From contig NZ_JABWQX020000001.1 of NCBI RefSeq assembly GCF_014268655.2, positions 1,270,001 to 1,334,000 on the forward strand: a DNA stretch of 64,000 bases, given 5' to 3'. The position numbers were made by a program, and so were the translations under genes. Source of the stretch: Pseudomonas marvdashtae. Lineage in GTDB: Bacteria > Pseudomonadota > Gammaproteobacteria > Pseudomonadales > Pseudomonadaceae. Below the pieces are notes generated by a model that worked only from the letters and a program-made list of their open reading frames with translations, was not told where the DNA came from and ran no database searches. Positions 9,423-18,706 of the stretch are shown one piece after another (the stretch's first letter is position 1; every line of letters begins with the position of its first letter).

Positions 9423-10187
9423 TCAGATCCGCAGTCCGCCGTCCATTTCCAGGATGCGCCCGGTGTAGTAGTCGTTCTCGAAAATGTAGGCGGCCGAATG
9501 GGCGATTTCTTCGGGCTTGCCCATGCGCTTGAGCGGGATCCCGGACGTCATTTTTTCCAGGGCCTCGGGCTTCATGCCCAGCGTCATCTCGGTTTCGATG
9601 AAGCCCGGTGCGATACCCGCCACGCGAATACCGTAGCGCGCCAGTTCCTTGGCCCAGGTCACGGTTGCGGCTGCCACACCGGCCTTGGCGGCCGAGTAGT
9701 TGGTCTGGCCGACATTGCCGGCACGGGAAATCGACGAGATATTGATGATGGCGCCGCTGTTCTCCAGCTCGACCATTTTCGCCGCCACCTCGCGCGTGCA
9801 CAGGAACACGCCGGTGAGGTTGACATCGATCACGGCCTGCCACTGGGCCAGGCTCATCTTGGTCATTTCGCCGTCCTTGACCTTGAGCAGCAGGCCATCA
9901 CGCAGGATCCCGGCGTTGTTGATCAGCCCATGGATCGCGCCGAAGTCGTCGGCGACCCGGGCGACCATGTCGATCACCTGGTCTTCATTGGCTACGTTGC
10001 ACAGGTAGGCACGCGCCTCGACACCCTTGGCTGTGCAGGCAGCAACGGCCTGGTCGAGTTTTTCCTGGTTGAGGTCCACCAACGCCAGCTTCGCGCCTTT
10101 GCCCGCGAAATACTCGGCCATGGAGCGGCCCAGACCCTGGCAACCGCCAGTGATAATGATTACTTTGTCAGTGAGTTGCATTCTCAT
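9423..10187 (-). CDS. SDR-family oxidoreductase
   Basis: A 254-residue short-chain dehydrogenase/reductase with a Rossmann fold. The cofactor motif [11 protein letters not shown] (TGxxxGxG) is near residue 13, the structural NNAG near residue 92, the catalytic Ser in NISSISRAG and YxxxK in YSAAK. An Asp at the end of beta-2 (ALVDLN) suggests NAD(H) rather than NADP(H). The end MDGGLRI is typical of FabG-like proteins. Two ATG codons (10187 and 10181) are possible starts. It lies divergent to the HugZ-like gene, as PA4389 does to PA4388 in P. aeruginosa from memory. The substrate is unknown. Confidence 0.9.
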   Translation of the reverse strand: MRMQLTDKVIIITGGCQGLGRSMAEYFAGKGAKLALVDLNQEKLDQAVAACTAKGVEARAYLCNVANEDQVIDMVARVADDFGAIHGLINNAGILRDGLLLKVKDGEMTKMSLAQWQAVIDVNLTGVFLCTREVAAKMVELENSGAIINISSISRAGNVGQTNYSAAKAGVAAATVTWAKELARYGIRVAGIAPGFIETEMTLGMKPEALEKMTSGIPLKRMGKPEEIAHSAAYIFENDYYTGRILEMDGGLRI

Positions 10188-10345
10188 GTCCAGATGGCAC
10201 AGCGGTGGAGGGGACCCTTCGGGCGGCCTCTCATTTGCGACGGGTTAGCCCGTTTGCACGCGAGAACTGTCCCCCTAGGTGTATCGGAACATTACTCCAG
10301 TCGCCTGACCGTTTTCTAGACGGATTTCATAAAAGGAGTCATAAA

Positions 10346-11077
10346 TTGAGCGTTGAAGCTGCCAAGCATGCCCGTGAACTGCTGCTCAAGGAATACCGCG
10401 GAATGCTCTCCACCCATTCCAAATCCATGCCCGGCTTTCCGTTCGGCTCCGTGGTCCCGTATTGCCTGGATGAGCAAGGCCGGCCGTTGATTCTGATCAG
10501 CCGGATAGCCCAGCACACCCACAATCTGCAAAAAGACCCCAAGTGCTCGATGCTGGTGGGCGAGCGAGGCGCCGAGGATGTGCAGGCCGTGGGGCGCCTG
10601 ACTTACCTGGCCGAGGCTCGAAAACTCGAGGACAGTGCCGCCATCGAGGCTGCCGCCGAGCGTTATTACCGCTTCTTCCCTGACTCGCAGAACTATCACA
10701 AGGCCCATGACTTCGATTTCTGGGCGCTCGAGCCGGTGCGTCATCGCTACATCGGCGGCTTTGGCGCCATTCACTGGGTCGATCAGCTCACCCTGGCCAA
10801 CCCCTTCGCCGGCAAGGCCGAAGCCAGCATGATCGAGCACATGAACGCCGATCACGCCAAGGCCATCGCCCATTACGTGGAGCTGGCCGGCCTGCCGAAA
10901 AGCGAACCGGCGCAACTGGTGGGCATCGACAGCGAAGGCATGCACCTGCGCATCGGGCAGGGCCTGCATTGGCTGGCGTTTCCCACGCCCTGCAACACGC
11001 CGACACAAGTGCGCGAAGCCTTGGTTTATCTGGCCCACGCTGAACAATGGCCAAAAAATGCCGAGGTTGACGCTTGA
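10346..11077 (+). CDS. HugZ-family pyridoxamine-5'-phosphate-oxidase-like protein
   Basis: A 243-residue protein with an N-terminal split-barrel PNPOx-like domain (PFGSVVPYCLDEQGRPLILIS near residue 30) and a C-terminal DUF2470 domain (IEHMNADHAKAIAHYV near residue 165). This two-domain arrangement is that of HugZ, a haem-degrading protein in other bacteria; haem use here is inference. The start is an unusual TTG, preceded by a strong AAAAGGAG seven bases upstream; no ATG in this frame gives a complete N-terminus. It is followed by fxsA and groESL, the order seen in P. aeruginosa PA4388-PA4385. Confidence 0.85.
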   Translation: MSVEAAKHARELLLKEYRGMLSTHSKSMPGFPFGSVVPYCLDEQGRPLILISRIAQHTHNLQKDPKCSMLVGERGAEDVQAVGRLTYLAEARKLEDSAAIEAAAERYYRFFPDSQNYHKAHDFDFWALEPVRHRYIGGFGAIHWVDQLTLANPFAGKAEASMIEHMNADHAKAIAHYVELAGLPKSEPAQLVGIDSEGMHLRIGQGLHWLAFPTPCNTPTQVREALVYLAHAEQWPKNAEVDA

Positions 11078-11143
11078 ATTCACGAAAGGGCGACGTCATT
11101 TAGGTTTTCATAGCAAGGCATTCTTGCGTTGAGGAACCATTTG

Positions 11144-11620
11144 ATGCGCCCTTTTTTGTTGCTCTTTCTGCTATTCCCAGTGTTGGAGCTGTTCGTATTC
11201 GTCAAGGTCAGCGGTGCGATCGGGTTTTTCCCGGCGCTGCTGCTGGTCATTCTCGGCTCGATGCTCGGCGTGTTCGTGCTGCGTATCGCCGGCCTTGCCA
11301 CGGCGCTGCGTGCCCGTGAAAGCCTGAGTCGGGGCGAGCTGCCTGCGCAGACCATGCTCGAGGGCCTGATGCTCGCCCTGGGTGGCGGTCTGTTGATCCT
11401 GCCTGGCTTCATCAGCGATGTGCTGGGCCTGGTCATGTTGTTGCCAATCACCCGTCGGTTGCTGGCCAATAAAATGCGCCGGCGCGCCGAAGAACAGGCG
11501 ATGCACCAGCGGGCGTTCGCCGACGACCTGCAGCCACGTGGCGGGCCGGCTCCGCGAGAACCCCTGGGCCGCGAGCCCAACGTGATCGAAGGCGAATTCG
11601 AACACCGCGATCCCAAGTAG
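11144..11620 (+). CDS. fxsA: FxsA-family membrane protein
   Basis: A 158-residue cytoplasmic-membrane protein with three to four hydrophobic segments, opening PFLLLFLLFPVLELFVFVKV and containing LPGFISDVLGLVMLLP, both typical of FxsA. The C-terminal ~50 residues are polar and probably disordered. In E. coli its overproduction relieves exclusion of phage T7 by the F plasmid; the cellular role is unknown. The ATG at 11144 has GAGGA upstream. It ends in a UUCG hairpin terminator just before the groESL promoter region. Confidence 0.92.
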   Translation: MRPFLLLFLLFPVLELFVFVKVSGAIGFFPALLLVILGSMLGVFVLRIAGLATALRARESLSRGELPAQTMLEGLMLALGGGLLILPGFISDVLGLVMLLPITRRLLANKMRRRAEEQAMHQRAFADDLQPRGGPAPREPLGREPNVIEGEFEHRDPK

Positions 11621-11645
11621 CTTTTCAGTGACACGGCAGTCAATC

Positions 11646-11676
11646 ACACGGCACCTTCGGGTGCCGTGTTCGTTTT
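11646..11676 (+). terminator. Intrinsic terminator of fxsA
   Basis: ACACGGCACC TTCG GGTGCCGTGT followed by TCGTTTT: a 10-bp stem with a very stable UUCG tetraloop and a T-rich tail. It separates fxsA from groESL. Confidence 0.9.
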
Positions 11677-11707
11677 GCTCGTTAAGTAAAAAATTTCACC
11701 CCCGACC

Positions 11708-11736
11708 CTTGTAATCGGCTTGCACGCCCTTATGTA
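11708..11736 (+). promoter_or_regulatory. Candidate sigma-32 (RpoH) promoter of groESL
   Basis: CTTGTAA, 12 bases, then CCCTTATGTA, compared with the heat-shock consensus CTTGAA / CCCCATNT. It lies about 140 bases upstream of groES, the expected location. Match by eye only. Confidence 0.5.
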
Positions 11737-11877
11737 TGGGTCACCGCAAGGTTTCCGGTGGCAACACCGGACAGACTTCCGCGGTTCGCTTGACGAACCG
11801 CACCCGGCACCGCCGGATCCGTTAAACCCGCCGGGACTACACCGGCCGATGAAAACCACAATTAGGAGAGATCGACA

Positions 11878-12171
11878 ATGAAGCTTCGTCCTCTGCATGA
11901 CCGCGTCGTCGTCCGTCGCAGCGAAGAAGAAAAGAAAACCGCTGGCGGTATCGTCCTGCCAGGTTCGGCTGCCGAAAAGCCAAACCAGGGTGAAGTCCTC
12001 GCTGTAGGCCCAGGCAAAGCCCTGGAAAACGGTGAAGTACGTGCGCTGTCCGTGAAAGTGGGTGACAAGGTTGTGTTCGGCCCTTACTCCGGCAGCAACA
12101 CAGTGAAAGTCGACGGTGAAGACCTGCTGGTTATCGGCGAAAGCGAAATCCTCGCTGTTGTCGAAGGCTGA
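11878..12171 (+). CDS. groES: Co-chaperonin GroES
   Basis: A 97-residue cap of the GroEL folding chamber in the cytosol. It starts [14 protein letters not shown]; the mobile loop [18 protein letters not shown], with the GroEL-contacting IVL, lies near residues 17-34. Length is standard. A good ribosome site (TAGGAGAG) precedes the ATG. It forms a two-gene operon with groEL 49 bases downstream, with a candidate sigma-32 promoter upstream. Confidence 0.99.
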   Translation: MKLRPLHDRVVVRRSEEEKKTAGGIVLPGSAAEKPNQGEVLAVGPGKALENGEVRALSVKVGDKVVFGPYSGSNTVKVDGEDLLVIGESEILAVVEG

Positions 12172-12208
12172 TTCCCCGCTCATTTTCCCGCTACTACAAA
12201 GTATTTAA

Positions 12209-13864
<1,656 letters not shown>

Positions 13865-13885
13865 GCCAGCCTTACCCCTGTAGCG

Positions 13886-13920
13886 AAAAACCCCGCCTGC
13901 GAAAGCCGGCGGGGTTTTTT
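13886..13920 (+). terminator. Intrinsic terminator of groESL
   Basis: AAAAACCCCGCCTGC, GAAA loop, GCCGGCGGGGTTTTTT with a run of six T. A canonical strong terminator directly after groEL, also usable by the convergent PAP2 gene. Confidence 0.9.
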
Positions 13921-13950
13921 AATACCTTGGATTCACCCAGCGACGGCAGC

Positions 13951-14694
13951 TCAGGCGCTGACGGGCTGAACGCCAACCGCACGCTCATCCTTGGAGGCCG
14001 GCCGGTAGAGAACCCAGTAATAACAGCCCAGGCAAATCAGCCAACAGAACACCGCCGTCCACACGTTGTGGGAGAAAAAGTGCGCCCCTTGCATCATCCG
14101 GCCCACGGAAAACACCGTACCCAGCCCAAATGCGAAGATAAGCGCCTGGCGAGCCAGGCGTGGGCGGCGATCACGCAGTACGAAAAACAGCGCGAAGAGG
14201 GTAAAACCAGTGGCGGCGTGCCCGCCCGGCCAGCAGCGGCCAGGTTTGTCCGTCGCCGGACGCGGACTCAGCAATTCACTGTAGATTTCCTTGCCGCCAA
14301 ATTCCTTCAGGCTCCAGGGACATTGCACGGCCGTCACCGCTTTGAGCGGCGTGACAAAGGCAGTTGCCAGCGCGAGCGACAGGACCAGGCAACCCAGCTC
14401 CCGTTTGAAAGGCGCGAGTCGAGCGATAAAAAACGAAGCGACGAAGCCGAGGACCGAAAATACCGAAAAGACGATGACCAGTTGTTTGGCCCGGTCGTGC
14501 AGGATGTCTTCGAGAAAAAAACTGTGCCGCCCGATGAATCCGCCATCAGCGGAGCTGTAGAAAAGCTTGGCCAATGTCATATCCAGCGTGGTCAGTTCCA
14601 GCAGCACCAGAGTGAGCGCGACTGCGGCAGGAACACCCAGGGCGATCCGTACGTTCAGCGGTCTGGAAGCGGGGCGCAGGGCGGTGGAAACCAT
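13951..14694 (-). CDS. PAP2-family membrane phosphatase
   Basis: A 247-residue integral membrane protein with about five hydrophobic segments and the three phosphatase motifs of the PAP2 family: K-AVTAVQCPW (KxxxxxxRP-like), CWPGGHAATGF (PSGH with the catalytic His) and GRMMQGAHFFSHNVW (SRxxxxxHxxxD-like, with His in place of Asp). Members dephosphorylate lipid phosphates, for example lipid A or undecaprenyl pyrophosphate, at the periplasmic face. It is divergent from colR and has a near-consensus ColR site about 100 bases upstream, which fits P. putida PP_0900 (from memory a ColR target). Likely role: envelope lipid remodelling under ColRS control. Confidence 0.85.
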   Translation of the reverse strand: MVSTALRPASRPLNVRIALGVPAAVALTLVLLELTTLDMTLAKLFYSSADGGFIGRHSFFLEDILHDRAKQLVIVFSVFSVLGFVASFFIARLAPFKRELGCLVLSLALATAFVTPLKAVTAVQCPWSLKEFGGKEIYSELLSPRPATDKPGRCWPGGHAATGFTLFALFFVLRDRRPRLARQALIFAFGLGTVFSVGRMMQGAHFFSHNVWTAVFCWLICLGCYYWVLYRPASKDERAVGVQPVSA

Positions 14695-14791
14695 GGCGAT
14701 ACCTATGTGGGAAGCTATGTGGGAAGTCTTCGTGGGCAGCAGGGTGATGCGGAGTCTGTTCCGCGCGGCGTTGGCGAGGCGTGAATCCGTG

Positions 14792-14807
14792 GTGAAAAAC
14801 TCGTCAA
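14792..14807 (-). promoter_or_regulatory. Candidate ColR-binding site before the PAP2 gene
   Basis: On the minus strand the 16 bases read TTGACGAGTTTTTCAC. Against the P. putida ColR consensus as I remember it, YYNASNNYTTTTTCAC, it differs only at the base before TTTTTCAC. It lies about 100 bases upstream of the PAP2 start. Confidence 0.6.
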
Positions 14808-14937
14808 TCCAGCTGACTCTTCCGGGATTGTTTCCCGCTGGCCTGACACAAGCGGATACAACACCTAGCGGTGTGGCACGCTTGGCCTTAAGCTGCGCGG
14901 GCCACGACGATTGCCTACGTGCGCAGAGGAGATGCCC

Positions 14938-15621
14938 ATGCGAATTCTATTGGTCGAAGACAACCGTGACATCCTGGCCAACCTGGCCGATTACCTGGGG
15001 CTCAAGGGGTATATCGTCGATTGCGCCCAGGACGGTTTGTCGGGGTTGCACCTGGCCGCGACCGAGCACTATGACTTGATCGTGCTCGATATCATGCTGC
15101 CGGGCATCGACGGCTACACCTTGTGCAAGCGCTTGCGCGAAGATGCCCGGCGCGATACGCCGGTGATCATGCTCACTGCGCGAGACCAGCTGGACGACCG
15201 TCTGCAAGGGTTCAAATCCGGGGCTGACGATTATCTGGTCAAACCTTTTGCCTTGTCCGAGCTGGCAGCGCGGATCGAAGCGGTCATGCGACGCGCCCAG
15301 GGCGGCGGCCGGCGTGCCCTGCAGGTCGGAGACTTGAGCTACGACCTCGATACATTGGAAGTGACCCGTGAAGGTCGGCTGCTCAAGCTCAACCCCGTTG
15401 GCCTGAAGCTGCTGGCGGTATTGATGCAGAAAAGCCCTCATGTGCTGCGCCGCGAAATCCTCGAAGAAGCCTTGTGGGGAGACGATTGTCCGGACAGTGA
15501 CAGCTTGCGCAGCCATGTCCACCAATTGCGCCAGGTGATCGACAAGCCGTTCGAGAAGCCGTTGCTGCACACGGTGCACGGCGTTGGTTACCGCTTGGCC
15601 GAGGGCCGAGATGGAGTTTAA
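14938..15621 (+). CDS. colR: Response regulator ColR
   Basis: A 227-residue OmpR-family regulator. The receiver domain starts MRILLVEDNRDILANLADYL; the phosphoacceptor Asp sits in VLDIMLPGIDGY, and Lys in YLVKPF. The winged-helix domain ends LHTVHGVGYRLAEG. Sequence is nearly identical to ColR of P. fluorescens WCS365 and P. putida as I recall them. ColRS maintains outer-membrane integrity, responds to excess metals such as zinc, and is needed for root colonisation. The ATG at 14938 has AGAGGAG upstream. It overlaps colS by 11 bases, so the two are co-translated. Confidence 0.97.
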   Translation: MRILLVEDNRDILANLADYLGLKGYIVDCAQDGLSGLHLAATEHYDLIVLDIMLPGIDGYTLCKRLREDARRDTPVIMLTARDQLDDRLQGFKSGADDYLVKPFALSELAARIEAVMRRAQGGGRRALQVGDLSYDLDTLEVTREGRLLKLNPVGLKLLAVLMQKSPHVLRREILEEALWGDDCPDSDSLRSHVHQLRQVIDKPFEKPLLHTVHGVGYRLAEGRDGV

Positions 15622-16888
15622 GCAAAGCCTTGCCCAACGGATCATTATCGCTTTCGCGCTGATGAGCGCTTTGGTTGCGGGGGCTTTTGCCCTCGGCATC
15701 GTGGCAACGGTTCACCTGGTGGAAGAGAAACTGATTTCCGCCGGTCTCGGTGGAGACCTGCAACGCCTGCTGCTGATGGACAGTGTTTCCGACTGGAGTC
15801 ATCGCCCTGAACCCGACCAATTGTTCTACTTCAGTGGCGGCCCGGGTGATTTCGAGCTGCCCAAGGATTTGCGCCACCTCGGCCGTGGCTTCCATGAAGT
15901 GTTTCGCGAGCAACTGTCCTATCACGCGATGGTGGAGATCGTTGACGGCCGGCACTACGTGTTATTGCAAGACCAGAGCGATTTCGAAGAGCGCGAACGC
16001 GTGCTCTTCGCCGTGGTGCTGGTGGGTTTCGTGCTCAGCCTGGCGTTGGCGGTATTCCTGGGCTGGGTGCTGGCACGCCGAGTGATGGCGCCGGTGGTTC
16101 GCCTGGCCCGGCAAGTGCGGCATCGCGACCAACTGCTGGGACTTGCTCCGCCGCTGGCCCCGGACTACGCCGCCGACGAAGTGGGCGAGCTGGCCGTGGC
16201 CTTCGACGCGACATTGGGGCGGCTGCGCCAAGCCCTGACCCGTGAGCGGCTGTTCACCAGCGATGTCAGCCATGAGCTGCGCACCCCGTTGATGGTCTTG
16301 GCCACGTCCTGCGAACTGCTGTTGGAAAATCCGGCACTGGATCAGCGGGGGCGCACTCAGGTCGAGCGCATCAACCGTGCCAGTGAAGAAATGCGCGAGC
16401 TGGTGCAGACCTTCCTGATGCTCGCCCGGGCCCAGCGTGAAGACAACGGGATGTCGCCCCGGGCGACATTGGGACAGGTGGCAGAAAACCTTCTCGGGGT
16501 CTGGCGCACGCCCATCGAGTCCAAGGGCCTCACGTTGGTTTTCGATCCAGGCCACACCACCGATACGCCGTATAACGCCACATTCCTGACTGCCGTCATG
16601 GGGAATTTGCTGCGTAACGCCTTGCACTACACCGACCAGGGCTTTATCCGCGTCTCGCTGACCGCCACGGGGTTCGTGGTCGAAGACAGCGGCGTGGGGA
16701 TTCCCGAGGAGAAGCGCGAGGCGATGTTCGAGCCATTCGTGCGCGGTAATGAAAAGCGCGGCGAGGGTCTGGGGCTGGGCCTGTCGTTGGTGCAGCGAAT
16801 TTGCGAGGACCAGGGTTGGACAGTCAGCCTCAGCACGATGGAGCCTAACGGCTGCCGTTTCGAAGTGGATTTGAATCCGAAGGGATGA
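15611..16888 (+). CDS. colS: Sensor histidine kinase ColS
   Basis: A 425-residue membrane kinase partnering ColR. Two membrane segments (about residues 12-35 and 130-155) enclose a periplasmic sensor of roughly 95 residues rich in acidic residues. This is the region that in P. putida ColS binds Fe/Zn through ExxE motifs; I do not see a clean ExxE in this stretch apart from VEEK at residue 43-46. HAMP, then the H-box FTSDVSHELRTPLMVL near residue 222, N-box GNLLRNALHY, and G-boxes VEDSGVGIP and GEGLGLGLSLV complete the catalytic core. The start overlaps the end of colR. Confidence 0.96.
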   Translation: MEFKQSLAQRIIIAFALMSALVAGAFALGIVATVHLVEEKLISAGLGGDLQRLLLMDSVSDWSHRPEPDQLFYFSGGPGDFELPKDLRHLGRGFHEVFREQLSYHAMVEIVDGRHYVLLQDQSDFEERERVLFAVVLVGFVLSLALAVFLGWVLARRVMAPVVRLARQVRHRDQLLGLAPPLAPDYAADEVGELAVAFDATLGRLRQALTRERLFTSDVSHELRTPLMVLATSCELLLENPALDQRGRTQVERINRASEEMRELVQTFLMLARAQREDNGMSPRATLGQVAENLLGVWRTPIESKGLTLVFDPGHTTDTPYNATFLTAVMGNLLRNALHYTDQGFIRVSLTATGFVVEDSGVGIPEEKREAMFEPFVRGNEKRGEGLGLGLSLVQRICEDQGWTVSLSTMEPNGCRFEVDLNPKG

Positions 16889-16927
16889 CGGCTCGCCGAA
16901 AAAATTTGAAATGATTCCTTCGCTTAC

Positions 16928-16943
16928 ATGACGGTTTTTTCAC
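16928..16943 (+). promoter_or_regulatory. Candidate ColR-binding site before the methyltransferase/wapQ operon
   Basis: ATGACGGTTTTTTCAC matches YYNASNNYTTTTTCAC at all but the first position. It lies 56 bases upstream of the methyltransferase start, between colS and the operon known from P. fluorescens WCS365 to depend on ColRS. Confidence 0.65.
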
Positions 16944-16999
16944 GCGGCGATGACGCGCCGGTTCATAGGGTGGGCTGATCAATAACGGAGAGCCCCCCA

Positions 17000-17668
17000 A
17001 TGTCCAAAGCCATCAAGCTGGATTTTTCCGAAAAGTACGATGAACAGCACGCCAAAGAGTATTTCCATAAGCATCGCAGCGGCCTGAGCCGCCGTCTCTC
17101 CAACCAGCGGGACCAGCAACTGGCCCGCCGCGCCCTGGCCCTGGCCGGTGATCCTGGCTTGGTCTTGGATCTGCCGTGCGGCGCAGGGCGTTTCTGGTCC
17201 TTGCTGGCGGAAAAACCGAACCGGGTAATCATCGGTGCGGACAATTCCGAAGCCATGTTGAAGACCGCAATGAGCGTTCAACCCGCCGACGCCGTAAAAC
17301 GGGTACAACCTTTGCACACTTCTGCGTTCGACATCGCCTTGCCTGATAACGCCGTCGACAGCATTTTTTGCATGCGCTTGCTGCACCACATTGGGGAACC
17401 CGCGCACCGCCTGGCGATCCTGCGGGAATTCGAGCGTGTCAGCCGTGACAGCGTGATCGTTTCGTTGTGGGTCGATGGCAATTTCAAGGCTTGGAAACGC
17501 AAGCGCCTGGAGCGCACGCGTGGGCAGAAAGACTACCAAAACCGATTTGTGTTACCGGTTGCTACAGTAGAGGACGAATTCCGACAGGCTGGGTTTCGCA
17601 TTCTGGAACAACTTGATTTCCTACCGCTCTATGCCATGTGGCGAGTTTACGTATTACGCAAGGGGTAA
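17000..17668 (+). CDS. SAM-dependent methyltransferase (orf222 of the colRS locus)
   Basis: A 222-residue class I methyltransferase; motif I reads LVLDLPCGAGRFW near residue 55, and IFCMRLLHHIGEPAHRLAIL corresponds to the post-motif region of Methyltransf_11 proteins. The length of 222 residues equals orf222 described downstream of colS in P. fluorescens WCS365. The ATG at 17000 has a GGAG 12 bases upstream. It is separated from wapQ by only six bases. The acceptor is unknown; the context suggests LPS or an envelope molecule. Confidence 0.9.
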   Translation: MSKAIKLDFSEKYDEQHAKEYFHKHRSGLSRRLSNQRDQQLARRALALAGDPGLVLDLPCGAGRFWSLLAEKPNRVIIGADNSEAMLKTAMSVQPADAVKRVQPLHTSAFDIALPDNAVDSIFCMRLLHHIGEPAHRLAILREFERVSRDSVIVSLWVDGNFKAWKRKRLERTRGQKDYQNRFVLPVATVEDEFRQAGFRILEQLDFLPLYAMWRVYVLRKG

Positions 17669-17674
17669 CAGGGC

Positions 17675-18382
17675 ATGGCTGTATCGGCAGTAGAAGCCCC
17701 AGCGGCTTCTCGTAGTTGCTTTGATCATTTTTGGAATCAGCGCGGGGAGTGGGTCGAAGAACCCAATACGCGGCGTGGCGGTGAAAGTGGTGTGCAGCGG
17801 CTTAGCAGCGATGGAACACTGCTTTATGCAAAGCGCCAGACCGGCCACATCTACCGCAGCCTGTTGCACCCGTTCGGTCGCCCGACTGTGCTGCGCGAAG
17901 AACGAGCGCTTCTGGCCTTGACCGAACTCAATGTCACGGTGCCCCAGATTGTCTTTTGCGGTGCGCAGCGGGACCCGGTACATAAATGGCGCGCGCTGCT
18001 GGTTACCCAAGCGCTGGATGGCTTCGAGGAAATCGAGCATTGGTACGCGGCGGGCGGTCGTGAACGTCATGGCGAGGCAGTTCATGACCGTATCCTCGAG
18101 GCATTGGCTGAAAACCTCGCTCGCATGCACAAGGGTCGTTGGCAGCATGGCTGTCTCTACATCAAGCACGTATTTGTGCGTGTGACTGGAGAAGGCGAAT
18201 CGGCCAAGGCCGAAGTGGCATTGCTGGATCTGGAAAAATGCAGGCAACGCCTGACGGCTCGAAGTGCGGCGTACCACGACATGAAGCAGCTACGGCGCCA
18301 TTCGTCGTTCCAAGGCGCCGACTGGAAAAAACTGGTCTACTTTTATGAGACGGCGTTTGGCAGCGCTATCAAAGGTTTATAG
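17675..18382 (+). CDS. wapQ: LPS core kinase WapQ/InaA-family protein
   Basis: A 235-residue member of the lipopolysaccharide kinase (Kdo/WaaP/InaA) family, with a eukaryotic-kinase-like fold. The ATP-lobe segment RLSSDGTLLYAKRQTGHIYR is near residue 44; the catalytic loop appears as WQHGCLYIKHVFVR, with Cys where the usual HGDLYxxN has Asp, and the metal-binding DLEKCR follows. Members phosphorylate core heptose residues. The Cys in place of Asp is worth noting but occurs in an alternative motif in InaA-like proteins (memory). Second gene of the ColR-linked operon. Confidence 0.85.
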   Translation: MAVSAVEAPAASRSCFDHFWNQRGEWVEEPNTRRGGESGVQRLSSDGTLLYAKRQTGHIYRSLLHPFGRPTVLREERALLALTELNVTVPQIVFCGAQRDPVHKWRALLVTQALDGFEEIEHWYAAGGRERHGEAVHDRILEALAENLARMHKGRWQHGCLYIKHVFVRVTGEGESAKAEVALLDLEKCRQRLTARSAAYHDMKQLRRHSSFQGADWKKLVYFYETAFGSAIKGL

Positions 18383-18384
18383 CG

Positions 18385-18612
18385 ATGAAACTAGAAATTG
18401 CTAGAGGTTTATTTTTAGTCGGAGCCCTGGCAGTTGCATCAATGGCGGTGGCGGTGTGGGAACAGCCGCGTTCGCAAATCCTCAGTGCCTCCACGGTTGG
18501 CGCGCATTGCCCTGTGCCTCGCGTGGCCAAGACCAGCGAGGCGATCCGACCGGATGACGACCTGTTGCTGTTCATGTTCAGCCTGTCTCAAGGCATGCGG
18601 CCGCAGAGTTAA
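18385..18612 (+). CDS. Small membrane-anchored protein of the colRS-wapQ operon
   Basis: A 75-residue protein with an N-terminal hydrophobic segment (about residues 5-24, LFLVGALAVASMAVAVWEQ), an uncleaved anchor or signal peptide, and a short outside part containing one Cys (GAHCPVP). It starts two bases after wapQ, so it is cotranscribed; P. putida PP_0905 occupies the same place (memory). The function is unknown. A terminator follows directly. Confidence 0.75.
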   Translation: MKLEIARGLFLVGALAVASMAVAVWEQPRSQILSASTVGAHCPVPRVAKTSEAIRPDDDLLLFMFSLSQGMRPQS

Positions 18613-18629
18613 GTGTCATGGTTAACAAT

Positions 18630-18658
18630 AAAAGGCCTCGCAGTTGCGAGGCCTTTTA
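18630..18658. terminator. Bidirectional intrinsic terminator
   Basis: AAAAGGCCTCG CAGTTG CGAGGCCTTTTA between the convergent wapQ operon and mexVW. T-runs are available in both directions. Confidence 0.9.
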
Positions 18659-18706
18659 TTTTCCTGCGGATTCCATGCACCACAAGCGTCCCGTGATGCT
18701 CGTGTC

